A stretch of 64,000 bases of DNA, from NCBI RefSeq assembly GCF_025564085.1, contig NZ_JAMGZJ010000078.1:992001-1056000 (forward strand), read 5' to 3'. Origin of the DNA: Silvania confinis (GTDB taxonomy: Bacteria > Pseudomonadota > Gammaproteobacteria > Enterobacterales > Enterobacteriaceae). Of the stretch, positions 34,356 through 44,004 are shown piece after piece; position 1 is the first letter of the stretch; the number at the start of each line of letters is the position of its first letter. The notes beneath the pieces are model-generated. The model was given only the letters and a program-made list of their open reading frames with translations, was not told the origin of the DNA and searched no databases. The position numbers and the translations under genes are program-made.

Positions 34356-35345
34356 TTAAACCTGATGCGTCGCAACAACCACCTTCCGTTGACGATGGTA
34401 ACCGGCTGCACCCATAGCGCCCGCAATGATTGCCATCACCACCAACATGAAGAAGCTGTACCAGCTGGCCTTCGCGGCGGCAGCGGCGGCTTTGTCACCG
34501 GCTTCCCGCGCTTTTTGTTCGGCCTGTTTTTTCAGTTCTTCATATTTTTGACGAGCGACCTGGTAATTTTTCTGCGCCTGGTCGACCATCTGTTCTGCTT
34601 CGGCATCGCTCTTGCCGGTTCTGGCCATGATGATGTTTTTCAGCGCCTGACGATCTGCGGCTTCAAACGTCGCACTATTTCGGTCAGTTAATCCTTTAAT
34701 AAACCGGGTGACATCACCCCCTTGATTGATATTTTGCTGCGCCATGCTTGCTTCATTAGTGGCATTCTGCTCAAGCGTTTCAGGTTGTAATTCTGGCTTC
34801 CCTGTTTGCCTTAACGTTAATTCCAGCTGATTCTGGAAATCGTCAAGATTGATATTATTTTCTGCCATTTTCTCCTTTGCCATTTGAGTGACTGAAGGTG
34901 CGACGGCTTTAACACTGCTGCCGACGGCTTGCATTCCTGAGCCCACCACGTTAATAGCGCCCGTAGTGGCATTGTTGGCGAGCATAATGAGAAATGTGGT
35001 ACAAATAAGCGTATTCACCCCAAAGACTAATACGCCGTGTAATGCACCGTGCCGATGCGTCAGCCAGCCGCTGACATATCCGCCCACGGCGGCTGAGATG
35101 ATCATACTCACCCCGGTCCAGATGGCGGCCCCGGTGGCTAAGCCTTCCAGAGGATGCTCCTCTTGCAACGGGTCGACCGTCGTCGCGCCGATTGCCGAAC
35201 CTAAAATCATTAATAACAGGTAAACAACGATGGATATTACGACGCCTGCAAAAACCGCACTCCATGAGATTCTTTTGATGAGCGGATTAATCGCCGGGTA
35301 AAGCGGGTCGACAACTCTCTCTTCAACGTGTTGATAATGAGTCAT
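34356..35345 (-). CDS. Membrane protein of unknown function with coiled-coil loop
   Basis: The product has 329 residues from ATG 35345, behind GGAGATT. An upstream in-frame extension of 24 residues looks like leader noise. Three hydrophobic segments lie in the first third (AVFAGVVISIVVYLLLM, IWTGVSMIISAAVGGYVSG, GVLVFGVNTLICTTFLIML). A long hydrophilic, helix-rich central part includes KNYQVARQKYEELKKQAEQK. One more membrane segment is at the end (SFFMLVVMAIIAGAMGAAGY). I do not recognise a named function. It is a single gene, next to but apart from pgaABCD. Confidence 0.72.
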   Translation of the reverse strand: MTHYQHVEERVVDPLYPAINPLIKRISWSAVFAGVVISIVVYLLLMILGSAIGATTVDPLQEEHPLEGLATGAAIWTGVSMIISAAVGGYVSGWLTHRHGALHGVLVFGVNTLICTTFLIMLANNATTGAINVVGSGMQAVGSSVKAVAPSVTQMAKEKMAENNINLDDFQNQLELTLRQTGKPELQPETLEQNATNEASMAQQNINQGGDVTRFIKGLTDRNSATFEAADRQALKNIIMARTGKSDAEAEQMVDQAQKNYQVARQKYEELKKQAEQKAREAGDKAAAAAAKASWYSFFMLVVMAIIAGAMGAAGYHRQRKVVVATHQV

Positions 35346-35543
35346 TTTAATCTCCACTGTTTTCAGTATTATTAGGACAATAAAATAAGTTAATGATTTG
35401 TAAAACCCAACCAACAATATTAATCATAGACTCTGCGTAATTTAATGATTGGTTATATTACCGCGGCGGCGTTCGGGCGGCTTCGTTTAAACGAAGCGCC
35501 AACAAGAGGAAGGTTGAATATTAATTAGCAGAAAAACGTTGAT

Positions 35544-35596
35544 AGCAAAGCGCTGCTCACCTGCCACGGTGTCGTGGGCTGTAACAGCGCTTTGCT
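35544..35596. terminator. 12-bp inverted repeat after pgaD
   Basis: AGCAAAGCGCTG (35544-35555) and CAGCGCTTTGCT (35585-35596) are perfect inverted repeats, separated by a 29-nt loop that itself contains CACGGTGTCGTG. It lies 13 bp past the pgaD stop. There is no T run; it may protect the 3' end of the mRNA or end transcription. Confidence 0.5.
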
Positions 35597-35608
35597 CATC
35601 GGGTCATG

Positions 35609-36106
35609 CTACATAACGACGCGGTGATTATCGTGAGTAAACATCGAATCCAGTCGGATGACATTTTCCGGCAGCGCGGCGTTGTCCTGCGCCGATCTGA
35701 CTCCCTCAATGTGGTCGATGTCCCCTTTCTCGTCGTGATAAACGGTCATCACCCTGGCTTCGCTCAACTGGTGCGTCAGGTGTTCAGAGATATGCAGGCT
35801 GGAGGCCAGCTCGGGTTCTTCCAGCCCTTCTTTACGCCGACGACGCTCGACGCGGAATCGATACTGGTTATATTTCGCCCAGCCAATCAGCACCAGGCCG
35901 TTAAATAATGCGACCACTGTATAAATAGTCAGTGTGTCGAGCGTAAGGAAGAACGGCCTTATATCTGCCAGGGGAGGATGATCCAGCGCTAAGACAAGAC
36001 CATTATAAATCAGCCAGATAAAAACAAACCAGGCGAGCAACGTGAGAGCCACGTCTACAACCTTTGGTAGTCGACGGCGTTCAGTAAAGATCAGCGGTTG
36101 ATTCAT
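35609..36106 (-). CDS. pgaD: Poly-beta-1,6-GlcNAc synthase subunit PgaD
   Basis: This 165-residue inner-membrane protein has two hydrophobic helices ([21 protein letters not shown] and [19 protein letters not shown]) and a charged C-terminal cytoplasmic part. That is the PgaD layout, although it is a little longer than E. coli PgaD (137). With PgaC it forms the c-di-GMP-responsive synthase for poly-GlcNAc. Its start overlaps the pgaC stop by 4 bp. Confidence 0.9.
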   Translation of the reverse strand: MNQPLIFTERRRLPKVVDVALTLLAWFVFIWLIYNGLVLALDHPPLADIRPFFLTLDTLTIYTVVALFNGLVLIGWAKYNQYRFRVERRRRKEGLEEPELASSLHISEHLTHQLSEARVMTVYHDEKGDIDHIEGVRSAQDNAALPENVIRLDSMFTHDNHRVVM

Positions 36107-37437
36107 GATTTTAATCTCCCAATACCACGGTCAGGACTGACCCAGCGCGCTCTGCCGCGCTTGCGCATCAGCATGACTTTCGGGAATGCGACCAGTGTGG
36201 TAAACAAACTGAGCGCCCAATACACCACCGGGAACCAGATGATCCAGAACAGTGAGGCGGTAATGCCCTTCTCGTAGCGCCGTTCGATCAGCAGGCTGAC
36301 CAGGAACTGCAGAAGGCACACCACGCCCAACATCAGTCCGGTAAAGCCCGGTGGGAACAGGTGATGAACGTACAGGCTTTCCGGCATGGGCAGCAGCAGC
36401 CCCAACAGGAACAGCACAATGCTGACCGCGTAAGAAAAAGCCCAGACGGTCGACAGGCAAAACTCGGCAAACAGCGGCCACATGCGGCGATATTCCCAGG
36501 CCCACAGGCGGCGCATATTGACGATAAACACTTCTGCTCCGCCCTGCGCCCAGCGCAGACGCTGCTTCCACAGCCCTTTTAGGGTCTCTGGCATCAGGAT
36601 CCAGCACAGCGCGCGCGGCTCAAAGAATACCGACCAGTGTCGGAGCTGCAGCTTCCAGCTGATATCAATGTCCTCGGTGATCATGTCCGGGCTCCAGTAC
36701 CCCACTTCCGCCAGCGCCCGGCGACGAAATGCGGCAATGACGCCGGACACGGTGAACACCTGGCCATACACGCGCTGGGTGCGTTTGATAAGGCCGATGA
36801 TCGAACTGAACTCTCCCACCTGTACCCGGCCAATCAGCGTAGAACGGGTCCGCACCCGTGGGTTACCGGTCACGGCGCCGACGCGCGGGAACTGCAACAG
36901 CGGCGCCACCATATAGGCGGCAGCGTCACGATCCAGTAACGCATCCCCGTCGATACAGACCAGAAAATCGCTGCGTGCCGCGCCTGCACCGGTTTTTAAC
37001 GCCACGGCTTTGCCCTGATTCTCGGCCAGATGAATCACCCGAAGGCGCGGGTATTCGCTCGCCAGCTGGTTCAGCACCTCACCGGTGTTATCTTTGGAAC
37101 CGTCGTTAATGGCGATCACTTCGATGTTTTCATAGCGCTGCGCCAGCGCCGCTTCGATGGTCTCCCGGGCGTTATCCCCTTCGTTATAGCAAGGGATCAG
37201 GATCGAAATCAGCGGCGAACCCTCCAGTACCGGCGGTGGCGTGTCCTTCCCCCACTTCCAGTGGCGTTCACGGTAGAACCAGAAGTAAAGCCCACCGCTC
37301 ATCCACAGGGCGGACATAAACAGTGGCCACAGGAAAATAAAGTTCAGCATCACTTCGCCGGTAAAGATGACCGCCACGCTCAGAGGCAGGCTGAACATCA
37401 GGCAAAGGATGAGGAAAGCGACAATGCGATCGGTCAT
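36103..37437 (-). CDS. pgaC: Poly-beta-1,6-GlcNAc synthase, glycosyltransferase PgaC
   Basis: This 444-residue processive GT2 enzyme of the inner membrane has N-terminal membrane helices. The catalytic domain has [19 protein letters not shown] (the DxD-type metal motif), [10 protein letters not shown] (the catalytic base region) and LRWAQGG (the acceptor motif, QxxRW-like). C-terminal membrane helices follow. It polymerises UDP-GlcNAc and moves the chain across the membrane together with PgaD. It overlaps pgaB and pgaD by 4 bp each. Confidence 0.96.
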   Translation of the reverse strand: MTDRIVAFLILCLMFSLPLSVAVIFTGEVMLNFIFLWPLFMSALWMSGGLYFWFYRERHWKWGKDTPPPVLEGSPLISILIPCYNEGDNARETIEAALAQRYENIEVIAINDGSKDNTGEVLNQLASEYPRLRVIHLAENQGKAVALKTGAGAARSDFLVCIDGDALLDRDAAAYMVAPLLQFPRVGAVTGNPRVRTRSTLIGRVQVGEFSSIIGLIKRTQRVYGQVFTVSGVIAAFRRRALAEVGYWSPDMITEDIDISWKLQLRHWSVFFEPRALCWILMPETLKGLWKQRLRWAQGGAEVFIVNMRRLWAWEYRRMWPLFAEFCLSTVWAFSYAVSIVLFLLGLLLPMPESLYVHHLFPPGFTGLMLGVVCLLQFLVSLLIERRYEKGITASLFWIIWFPVVYWALSLFTTLVAFPKVMLMRKRGRARWVSPDRGIGRLKS

Positions 37438-39449
37438 TTTTGCGGATACCAGAATGAGGAGAATGTCGATCGAATCTCTGACATCTCAGGTTTATCGTTG
37501 ATGAAATCATCGGGGTAATAGCCGTAGTTGACCGCCCCGCTCAGCTTCAGCTGGCGCATCCAGTCGGCCAGCTGTGTACCGCTGATCTCACCCTGCCCTT
37601 CGGATTGTCGCCAGTCACGCGCCTGCAGCTCGAACACGGTCTTGTCCAGTGCGCCGGGATGCCGGGCAACGGCGCTGACCAGTTTATCGAGCCAGGCATT
37701 GGACTCATCAAGCGGCACTTTCTCCATCAGTGGCATCGCCATCGGTGCCGTCCAGTTATAGGTACCAAGAAAATCAGAGAGGTTCTGCGCAAACCAGGCC
37801 TCGCTCTCCGGCTCCAGCACCGGCATGGCATAGATATTGCGCGCTGTTTTCACCTGCGGGCCGCGAATGGCTTGCGTGGCCCGGGTGAGCTGGAGCGTAA
37901 AGTCGATCAGGGCGCGGCTCTTGAATCGCGTCCAGCGTTCGAACATCTGCGGGTTATCACGGATCTTGCCGATGTCGCCCGGGAATCCGGCAGCCCGGTA
38001 AGCGGCCAACGCATCCGGCGAGGCATCTTCAAAGTCGGTCAGGAAGGCATCATCGTGGAACAGGATCCCTTTGAAGCTGGCGTGCGTTGCCAGGTCCTGG
38101 TAGATCTCGGTGATGCGTTTACGCGCCTCGGCGTTCCAGGGCGAAAGACGCACATATTGCTCTTTATCGACAGCGCTGCGGTGGGTGTCGGGATCCCACT
38201 TCATGACCCGCGGGATGGAACTATCAAGATCGAATGCCAGCACCGGCATCCAGGCGAAAACCTCCACGCCGCCACGGGTCTGCAGCTGCCAGGCGATATA
38301 GTTAAACAGGTCGGCGCGCATTGGCAGCCAGCGGTTAGGGAAGTACAGCTCGCGTATGTTGCCGTCACCTTTAGGGTCGGCATAGGCCTGCAGGAAAACA
38401 TGCGAAATACGCATGTCGTAAACACGCTGGATCAGCTTGTCGATATTTCTGCGCTGCTGCTCCGGGTTTTTGTCGTACACATAATCGAGATCGACGTGCA
38501 TCACCCGCATGGTGCGCGGCTCGCGTACCTGCGCCACCTGGGCAGCAAAGCGCTGGAGTGACGGATTATCGGAGATCAGAATACGCGGCACATCGTCTAG
38601 ATTAGCGGCGTTCGCCAGCCCCTCGTTCAGGGTGAACGCCATCTGATAACCGTGCTCTTTGGCGATCTGCCAGGTGGTTCCGCTTGCGGCACCATATGGC
38701 CACACCCAGGCGCGCGGCGCTTTGCCGGTCACCTCGGTGATTTTTTGCGTAATCAGATCCAGGTCGGTGTTAATACGCTGATTGAACTGCGCGTCAGTTT
38801 CATACTGTTTGGTGTCTTTATTGTAGAGATGGTTGGCGACCGCAGGCTGCTGGCTGCCCTGTGGGTTAGCCGTGCTGCCGTAATGCGATGCCCAGGTATG
38901 GGCACCAATCTCGACCAGCGGCGACTCCCCCATCTCCTTGACCATCTGCCAGGTGGCAAATTTATCGCGCGGCGTCATCAAACCGCCAAAGTTGACGGGC
39001 TTGCCGGGAGGGGAATCCACCCAACTGCCGACCGGTGCCCACAGCGCGGGCCAGTTGTAAGATTTCAGCAGCGGCCAGACCCGGGTGTAAAAGCTGCTGT
39101 AACCATCATCGAAGGTCAGCAGAACGGCTTTCTCCGGCAGCACGATTTTGCCGTTGTGGGCATCGAGGATTTGCTGCACGCTCACCGGGTGATAGCCGTT
39201 GTCGCGCAGCCAGGCCATCTGTTCATTGAGCGCACTGGTGCGCACCGACAGATAGCGCTGGTCGGCCGCGTTATCTTCCACATCGTGATAGCCGATCACC
39301 AGAAAACTGTTTTTCGGCCAGGCGTGATCGGCGGTCAGTGGGGCTCTGTCCGCCGGAGGATCATAGCGCGGCGCTCTCTCACTGCTGCAGGCAGTGACCA
39401 GTATCCATCCGGCGATGAGTAAGGTTAAATACAACCCTTTCTTTAACAT
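37434..39449 (-). CDS. pgaB: Poly-GlcNAc N-deacetylase and hydrolase PgaB
   Basis: This 671-residue outer-membrane lipoprotein has a lipobox VTAC at Cys21. The N-terminal polysaccharide deacetylase domain (about residues 45-290) has [11 protein letters not shown] (catalytic and metal Asp) and GAHTWASH (metal His). The C-terminal glycoside hydrolase domain (about 310-650) has the [15 protein letters not shown] active-site segment. It partly deacetylates the polymer for export and can cleave it. Length matches E. coli PgaB (672). Confidence 0.96.
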   Translation of the reverse strand: MLKKGLYLTLLIAGWILVTACSSERAPRYDPPADRAPLTADHAWPKNSFLVIGYHDVEDNAADQRYLSVRTSALNEQMAWLRDNGYHPVSVQQILDAHNGKIVLPEKAVLLTFDDGYSSFYTRVWPLLKSYNWPALWAPVGSWVDSPPGKPVNFGGLMTPRDKFATWQMVKEMGESPLVEIGAHTWASHYGSTANPQGSQQPAVANHLYNKDTKQYETDAQFNQRINTDLDLITQKITEVTGKAPRAWVWPYGAASGTTWQIAKEHGYQMAFTLNEGLANAANLDDVPRILISDNPSLQRFAAQVAQVREPRTMRVMHVDLDYVYDKNPEQQRRNIDKLIQRVYDMRISHVFLQAYADPKGDGNIRELYFPNRWLPMRADLFNYIAWQLQTRGGVEVFAWMPVLAFDLDSSIPRVMKWDPDTHRSAVDKEQYVRLSPWNAEARKRITEIYQDLATHASFKGILFHDDAFLTDFEDASPDALAAYRAAGFPGDIGKIRDNPQMFERWTRFKSRALIDFTLQLTRATQAIRGPQVKTARNIYAMPVLEPESEAWFAQNLSDFLGTYNWTAPMAMPLMEKVPLDESNAWLDKLVSAVARHPGALDKTVFELQARDWRQSEGQGEISGTQLADWMRQLKLSGAVNYGYYPDDFINDKPEMSEIRSTFSSFWYPQK

Positions 39450-39458
39450 AGTCGGCCC

Positions 39459-41918
39459 CTAAAACCTGACGTTCAAATCGAATGCGATAGCGATGTTCCG
39501 CTCTCGCTTGCCATCGTACGGACGTTTATCCCAGGTCAGCATCAACCCGCCATCCACCACGTGATTCCACTGGATCCGCTGCCCGTACCCCAGTTGAGTC
39601 ACCACGCCAGTGCCATGATCCTGCTGCCAGTAGCTGCCGACCCCCGCGGTAAGCTGTTGTGTCCAGACCGTGTCATACAGGCGATACAGAACGTGTTCGG
39701 CACTGAGCCCGGGCACGATGGTAAAGTCCTGTTTCGGGTTGTAATACAGCACGTCTTCTTTGCTGTTAACGCTGCCGCTGATTGCCGGGATGAAATCCAG
39801 CGTAAAGCGCGGTTTGGTCCACAGGCGTTCTTTGCCGCTCAGACCGTACTCAATACGGTCGTTGCCATCAGAGAAGTGCGACCCGGCGACAGAGAGCGAG
39901 TACTCGCGGCGCTCGTTCTGATACCAGCGAATATAGGCATCGCCGCCGTTGGCGCTGACGTTATTCCGCAGGGCACGCAGCGGCGTATTGCGCGACAGTC
40001 GCTCGGCAGAGCCCCCCACCCGCCAGTTGTCGTTGAAGTCATGCCAGCCCGACAGACGGCCACCAATTTTTTGCCCGTCGCCGTAGTTGCGGCCGGAAAC
40101 TTCCATTTCGGCCCAGTAATCGCGTGAGGTCCATTCGGCACCGGCGGCCAGATCGCGGCTGATACCCTTCCCTTCTTCGAACTCGCCGGTGGCAAAGTTG
40201 AAGCCGGTAAACAGGCGCCAGTTATCGTTAATCGGTGGACTGTAAATCGCCGAATTAATGGTGAAGTCGTGTTTACCGCTGACCGGGCTGTCTGACGAAA
40301 TGCCCTGATAACCGTTGATCCGCAGTTCGGCCATCTTGTGGACGTCGCGAATACGCGCCAGCCGCAGCGTTGATGTGTCGTCCGGGCTGCGGGCGATGAC
40401 GTCATCGGTCAGTTCATCCGCCTGCTTCCACTCCTGAAGATCGAGGGCTACATAGGCCTGCTGACGCTCCAGTTCCAGATTGCTGGGTTCCAGCACTTCG
40501 GCAAGTTTCAGTTCGACTTCGGCTTTACGCGGCAGCCCTCTTGCCTCCAGTACCGAGGCATAGGTGATGCGCAGCCCCTGGTTTCCGGAGCCGGTGCGCG
40601 CTAAATGCTCCGCCTGTTTTTCGGCGGCGGGCAGATCGTTGGTGGCGATATAGTACTGGCTGAGCATCATCTGGCCGCTCAGCCAGTTGTCGTTCGGTTG
40701 CAACGTCGGGGAACCGTAAATACGCCGCAGATAGGGACTTTTCTTGATGTAATCATCGACCTGGATCTTGGCCGCCTCAAAGTTTTCATTATCGATGCGG
40801 GCGAAAAACAGCTCCTGCTCATCTTCCGGGCTGAGCGGCGTCTGAGGAAGCGGCCCGGTCGGATAATAAATACTCATCAGCAGCGCTTCGGCTTTGGCCG
40901 GCTGCTGTTGGTTCAGGTAGGCGGTGGCGATCCAGCGTTTAGCGTAAGAAGGCACCGGCGCTTGCGCGTCCAGTGCCTCATATTCTGCGATCGCCTCTGC
41001 GTTACGTTTGCGGATCACCAGCGCGCCGATGCGGTCGGTTCTGGCGCGACGGATATCCGCCTGCGCATCCGGTAGCGGTGTCCACGCTGCCAGCAGTTGG
41101 TCGTAGCGTTCCAGGGCCCGGTCGGCGACGATAAAACGCTCCGCTTCGTTACGCGTCGGCGTATAGGCCGCGCGCACAATTTGCGCGGCGGCATCCAGCT
41201 CCAGACGGCGTTTTATCGGGTCGGTGGCGGCCAGATTATCCGAAAGCTGGAGCGCGGGGCCGGATATCCGGTTGGCTGCCAGCACCCCGACCATCGTGGA
41301 CTTTGCGCTTTTATTTTGCGGATCCCCTACCTGTGCCTGGCTGGCCGCCAGTAAGGCATCCCAGTTTTTCCCTTGCGACTGATACACGTAAGCAACCAGC
41401 GCATCGCGATCGGGGCCGGGTTCCTGTTGCTGCCATTTTGTGGCTTCGGTTAATGCCTCTTCGTTGCGTCGCGCATCGGCCAGGGTCATGATCCAGCCGG
41501 TGCGCGCATCGGCATTCTCGGGTTCGGCGAGTAATACGTTTTCCCAGACCGTCAGCGACTGATCCCATTTCTGCTCATTACGCAGCACACGAGCCACCGC
41601 AACCTGCCCGCGCGCGGGAATATCCACCTGCCCCCGGTAGCGCTGCCAGACCCTGAGCGTCTCCTGATCGTTATTCGCCCAACTCGATACCTGTAGCCAG
41701 TCGGCTACCTGCTCGGCGGTCAGCGCTTTTTGCGCTTCCTGGGCCTGAAAATATTTCAATAAAGGTTTCGTGTTGCCGGCTCGGGCTTCTATCACCAGAG
41801 CGTCATACTCCTCTGCGTCGGCCATCGCCTGCACAGGAAAAAGAACGGCGGCGGTACAAATAAAGCCCACCAACCTGATGTTATTTATCGTTTTAATCGA
41901 CCGACGAATGCTGAACAT
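39459..41918 (-). CDS. pgaA: Poly-GlcNAc outer-membrane porin PgaA
   Basis: The 819-residue product has a signal peptide (cleavage near AMA/D) and a periplasmic superhelix of TPR-like repeats (about residues 40-500). A C-terminal beta-barrel (about 510-819) ends in the aromatic IAFDLNVRF. It exports de-N-acetylated polymer bound through the TPR part. It is the first gene of pgaABCD, with nearly 1 kb of noncoding or decayed DNA upstream for regulation. Confidence 0.95.
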   Translation of the reverse strand: MFSIRRSIKTINNIRLVGFICTAAVLFPVQAMADAEEYDALVIEARAGNTKPLLKYFQAQEAQKALTAEQVADWLQVSSWANNDQETLRVWQRYRGQVDIPARGQVAVARVLRNEQKWDQSLTVWENVLLAEPENADARTGWIMTLADARRNEEALTEATKWQQQEPGPDRDALVAYVYQSQGKNWDALLAASQAQVGDPQNKSAKSTMVGVLAANRISGPALQLSDNLAATDPIKRRLELDAAAQIVRAAYTPTRNEAERFIVADRALERYDQLLAAWTPLPDAQADIRRARTDRIGALVIRKRNAEAIAEYEALDAQAPVPSYAKRWIATAYLNQQQPAKAEALLMSIYYPTGPLPQTPLSPEDEQELFFARIDNENFEAAKIQVDDYIKKSPYLRRIYGSPTLQPNDNWLSGQMMLSQYYIATNDLPAAEKQAEHLARTGSGNQGLRITYASVLEARGLPRKAEVELKLAEVLEPSNLELERQQAYVALDLQEWKQADELTDDVIARSPDDTSTLRLARIRDVHKMAELRINGYQGISSDSPVSGKHDFTINSAIYSPPINDNWRLFTGFNFATGEFEEGKGISRDLAAGAEWTSRDYWAEMEVSGRNYGDGQKIGGRLSGWHDFNDNWRVGGSAERLSRNTPLRALRNNVSANGGDAYIRWYQNERREYSLSVAGSHFSDGNDRIEYGLSGKERLWTKPRFTLDFIPAISGSVNSKEDVLYYNPKQDFTIVPGLSAEHVLYRLYDTVWTQQLTAGVGSYWQQDHGTGVVTQLGYGQRIQWNHVVDGGLMLTWDKRPYDGKRERNIAIAFDLNVRF

Positions 41919-42505
41919 AGCTTTTTTATATCCTTATGCCAGAGCAGGAGTAAGCTGTATCATTCAATGTGTTTCTTCATGATTTATTAATAAATAAAGC
42001 ATCAGAACTTAACGGTGAGAAATAGTTTTATAAATCTGACGCATTTGTATTATTGACAACGCAATAAAACGTATATTTATAGGCATGGGCAATTAGCGCC
42101 TTTAAAAATCTAACACTGGTTTCCAAAATATTCCAGGAAGCCCCCACAGGTAATTGGTTAAAAATAACTTGTCGTCAGTTTTTTCTCATACTTCTGGCAT
42201 TCAATGCTGCGTAACGGGGAAAGGACAGATCGAAAATAACGCGTGAGCAAAATTTTGCGAGGTGAAATGGATTTAACAATTTGATAAGTAAAGGTTTTAT
42301 AGTCAAATTCTCTTTCTTTGGCTTGTCTGGAGAACACGCCTTATTACTTCCGTGAGGTTGAGCGTGGGCGGAAATATTACAGTATCCGGCTTATTAATTT
42401 TGGCCTGCGGAATATGCCGATGGTTTTTAGGCGGCGAAAGGTCGGACCACGAAAGGAGGGGCGTAATGATGTTGCTTGACCATTACGCGGGTTGACGGTG
42501 GTCTG
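41919..42505. other. Long upstream region of pgaABCD
   Basis: AT-rich noncoding DNA that must contain the pga promoter and 5' leader, a known regulatory target (CsrA, NhaR) in E. coli. I cannot place individual sites with confidence and see no gene. Confidence 0.5.
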
Positions 42506-42666
42506 TCAGGTGGCACTGGACGGGGGGGTTATCGCCGGTTGACGCGACTCAGGTAACAGTGACATTGCGCACAAACTAATTGCGGTGGTAAACAGCACAT
42601 AATAGGCGGGCGCAGATCGCGGCCAGGTAAATAGCCCAACAATTTGTCCACTAAAGAGGTTAAAAT
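42506..42666 (-). pseudogene. C-terminal remnant of an MHS-family transporter
   Basis: Read leftward, the frame ending at 42506 gives SGQIVGLFTWPRSAPAYYVLF, then TTAISLCAMSLLPESRQPA. This is the last membrane helix and tail of metabolite:H+ symporters; the complete MHS gene at 25412 ends with a comparable APAYYLVAVAIFTT segment. Upstream, the frame runs into a hexamer repeat and loses similarity. It is a decayed 3' end of a lost transporter gene, close to an amidase remnant. Confidence 0.65.
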
Positions 42667-42696
42667 CACCTTCACCTTCACCTTCACCTTCACCTT
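42667..42696 (+). repeat. Five tandem copies of CACCTT
   Basis: An exact 6-bp repeat, five units, between the transporter remnant and the Ter site. On the minus strand it would encode alternating Gly and Glu. Copy number may vary by slippage; no functional gene contains it. Confidence 0.9.
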
Positions 42697-42749
42697 CTGC
42701 AAAGCAATGCACAGAGCACGGAGGTCAGGCGTGATATTTAATGAGCATC

Positions 42750-42772
42750 ATATTGTATGTTGTAACTAAACG
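42750..42772 (+). other. Ter site (Tus-binding replication fork trap)
   Basis: GTATGTTGTAACTAAA at 42755-42770 matches the core of E. coli Ter sites (TerB has the same 16 bases). G42755 corresponds to the G of the GC(6) pair at the fork-blocking face, so forks moving rightward in this window are stopped and leftward forks pass. With dif 12 kb to the left, this is the orientation expected of a trap on the right side of the terminus. Confidence 0.88.
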
Positions 42773-42887
42773 ATGTGATCAGGATAATTGGCACAGATCC
42801 CACGCTGTCCTACACTCACATCCAGAAATTCCACTCTATGAGCACAGGGAATGTATCGCACTGATGACCTGAACAACCACGAACTCG

Positions 42888-43277
42888 ACGTGTATTCCGG
42901 GGCTGATGCCGGATAACGACGGTCGCCCTGTGCCGGTGCCGCCGTTGTATGAACAGGCCATCTCACACGGCATGGCTCGCCTGCGGGCAATCTATGAACA
43001 GACGTTTCGTGATAACGAGCTGGATGGGCTGATCTTCCCCACCTCACCTGTCGTCGCGCCTTTAGCCAACGAGGAGGTTAGTTCGGCACAGAACTTTGCC
43101 CGGCTGATCCGCAATGTGGACCCAGGGAGTAACGCCCGGTTACCGGGGCTGTCGTTGCCGATCGGCAATGGCCCCACCAGCCAGCTGCCAGTGGGAATTG
43201 AGATAGACGGCTTACCGGGTAGCGATGCGCAGATTCTGGCGATAGGCGCTACGCTAGAGCAGATCTTAAAGCCGTGA
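42888..43277 (+). pseudogene. C-terminal remnant of an amidase-signature enzyme
   Basis: The frame encodes IPGLMPDNDGRP, ISHGMARLRAIYEQTF, DGLIFPTSPVVAPLANEE and LPGLSLPIGNG, the C-terminal third of amidase-signature hydrolases. The part with the catalytic Ser-Ser-Lys triad is absent, and an in-frame TGA stands just upstream. An ATG at 42906 could start a 123-residue product, but it could not be an active amidase. Lost together with the transporter remnant at 42506, it suggests a former amide-catabolic operon. Confidence 0.75.
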
Positions 43278-43310
43278 TCCATCGGCACCTGATCTTTCAA
43301 GGATCAGGTG

Positions 43311-43841
43311 CTAAACAGCATCCGCGAACACCATCCGGGCAAAGCCCGCCTCGAGCAGTTTCATCGTGACGTCATGAATATTCTTCTCTTCTCGCTGGGC
43401 ATCCGGCAAATCAAAGCTAATCACCGCATCCTTCACCACCGTCATTTTCAGCCCCAGATCTGAGCCATGCCTGACGGTGGAATTCACGCAGAAGCCAGCA
43501 ACGGCGCCCATCACCACCACCTCTGAGATCCCCTTCGCCTCCAGATAGTGTTTCAGGTCGGTAGAGGCAAACGCCGATGAGGTCCGCTTAATGAAAACGC
43601 GTTCGTCGGGGGTAGGTTCAAAATCACCGATCGCCGGATAAAAAGGCGAATCCTGATGCAGCACGCTGCCTTCTTCGGCCGTCTGATGAACAACGTGGGC
43701 CACCAGCGCCTGTTCCTTTCGGAATTGACGTAAAACGATTGTCATATTGTTGATGGCATTGGACGGATAAAATTGAACGCCTTGATTGATCCGGTCTTCA
43801 ACAAACTTCTGCATATCGATAATCAGTAATGCTCTGGACAT
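43311..43841 (-). CDS. Isochorismatase-family cysteine hydrolase
   Basis: This 176-residue hydrolase has the triad Asp9 (LLIIDMQ), Lys85 (FIKRTSSAF) and Cys118 (GAVAGFCVN), with the family's cis-peptide segment just before the Cys. Members hydrolyse amides such as nicotinamide, ureidoacrylate or N-carbamoyl compounds, or vinyl ethers. It lies next to the amidase and transporter remnants and is convergent with them. It may be the surviving part of an old amide-catabolism locus. Specific substrate unknown. Confidence 0.85.
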   Translation of the reverse strand: MSRALLIIDMQKFVEDRINQGVQFYPSNAINNMTIVLRQFRKEQALVAHVVHQTAEEGSVLHQDSPFYPAIGDFEPTPDERVFIKRTSSAFASTDLKHYLEAKGISEVVVMGAVAGFCVNSTVRHGSDLGLKMTVVKDAVISFDLPDAQREEKNIHDVTMKLLEAGFARMVFADAV

Positions 43842-44004
43842 CTGGTTTCCCCGTTCAGTGACGTGCGATGGACTCCCTTTACGTATCGCAACCTTAGCAC
43901 GCTCTCTGTGATTGACTTACCCCCGAATAATAAGAGAATAAGCGTTCCCGGCGACTACCCATAAACTGGAGCCTATCATCGCCCGTTCACGCCGTTTTCA
44001 GCCT

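Noticed and set aside
42667..42712. Gly-Glu repeat peptide as a gene
   Set aside because: It is the translation of a hexamer repeat running into a transporter remnant; no ribosome site and no conserved product.
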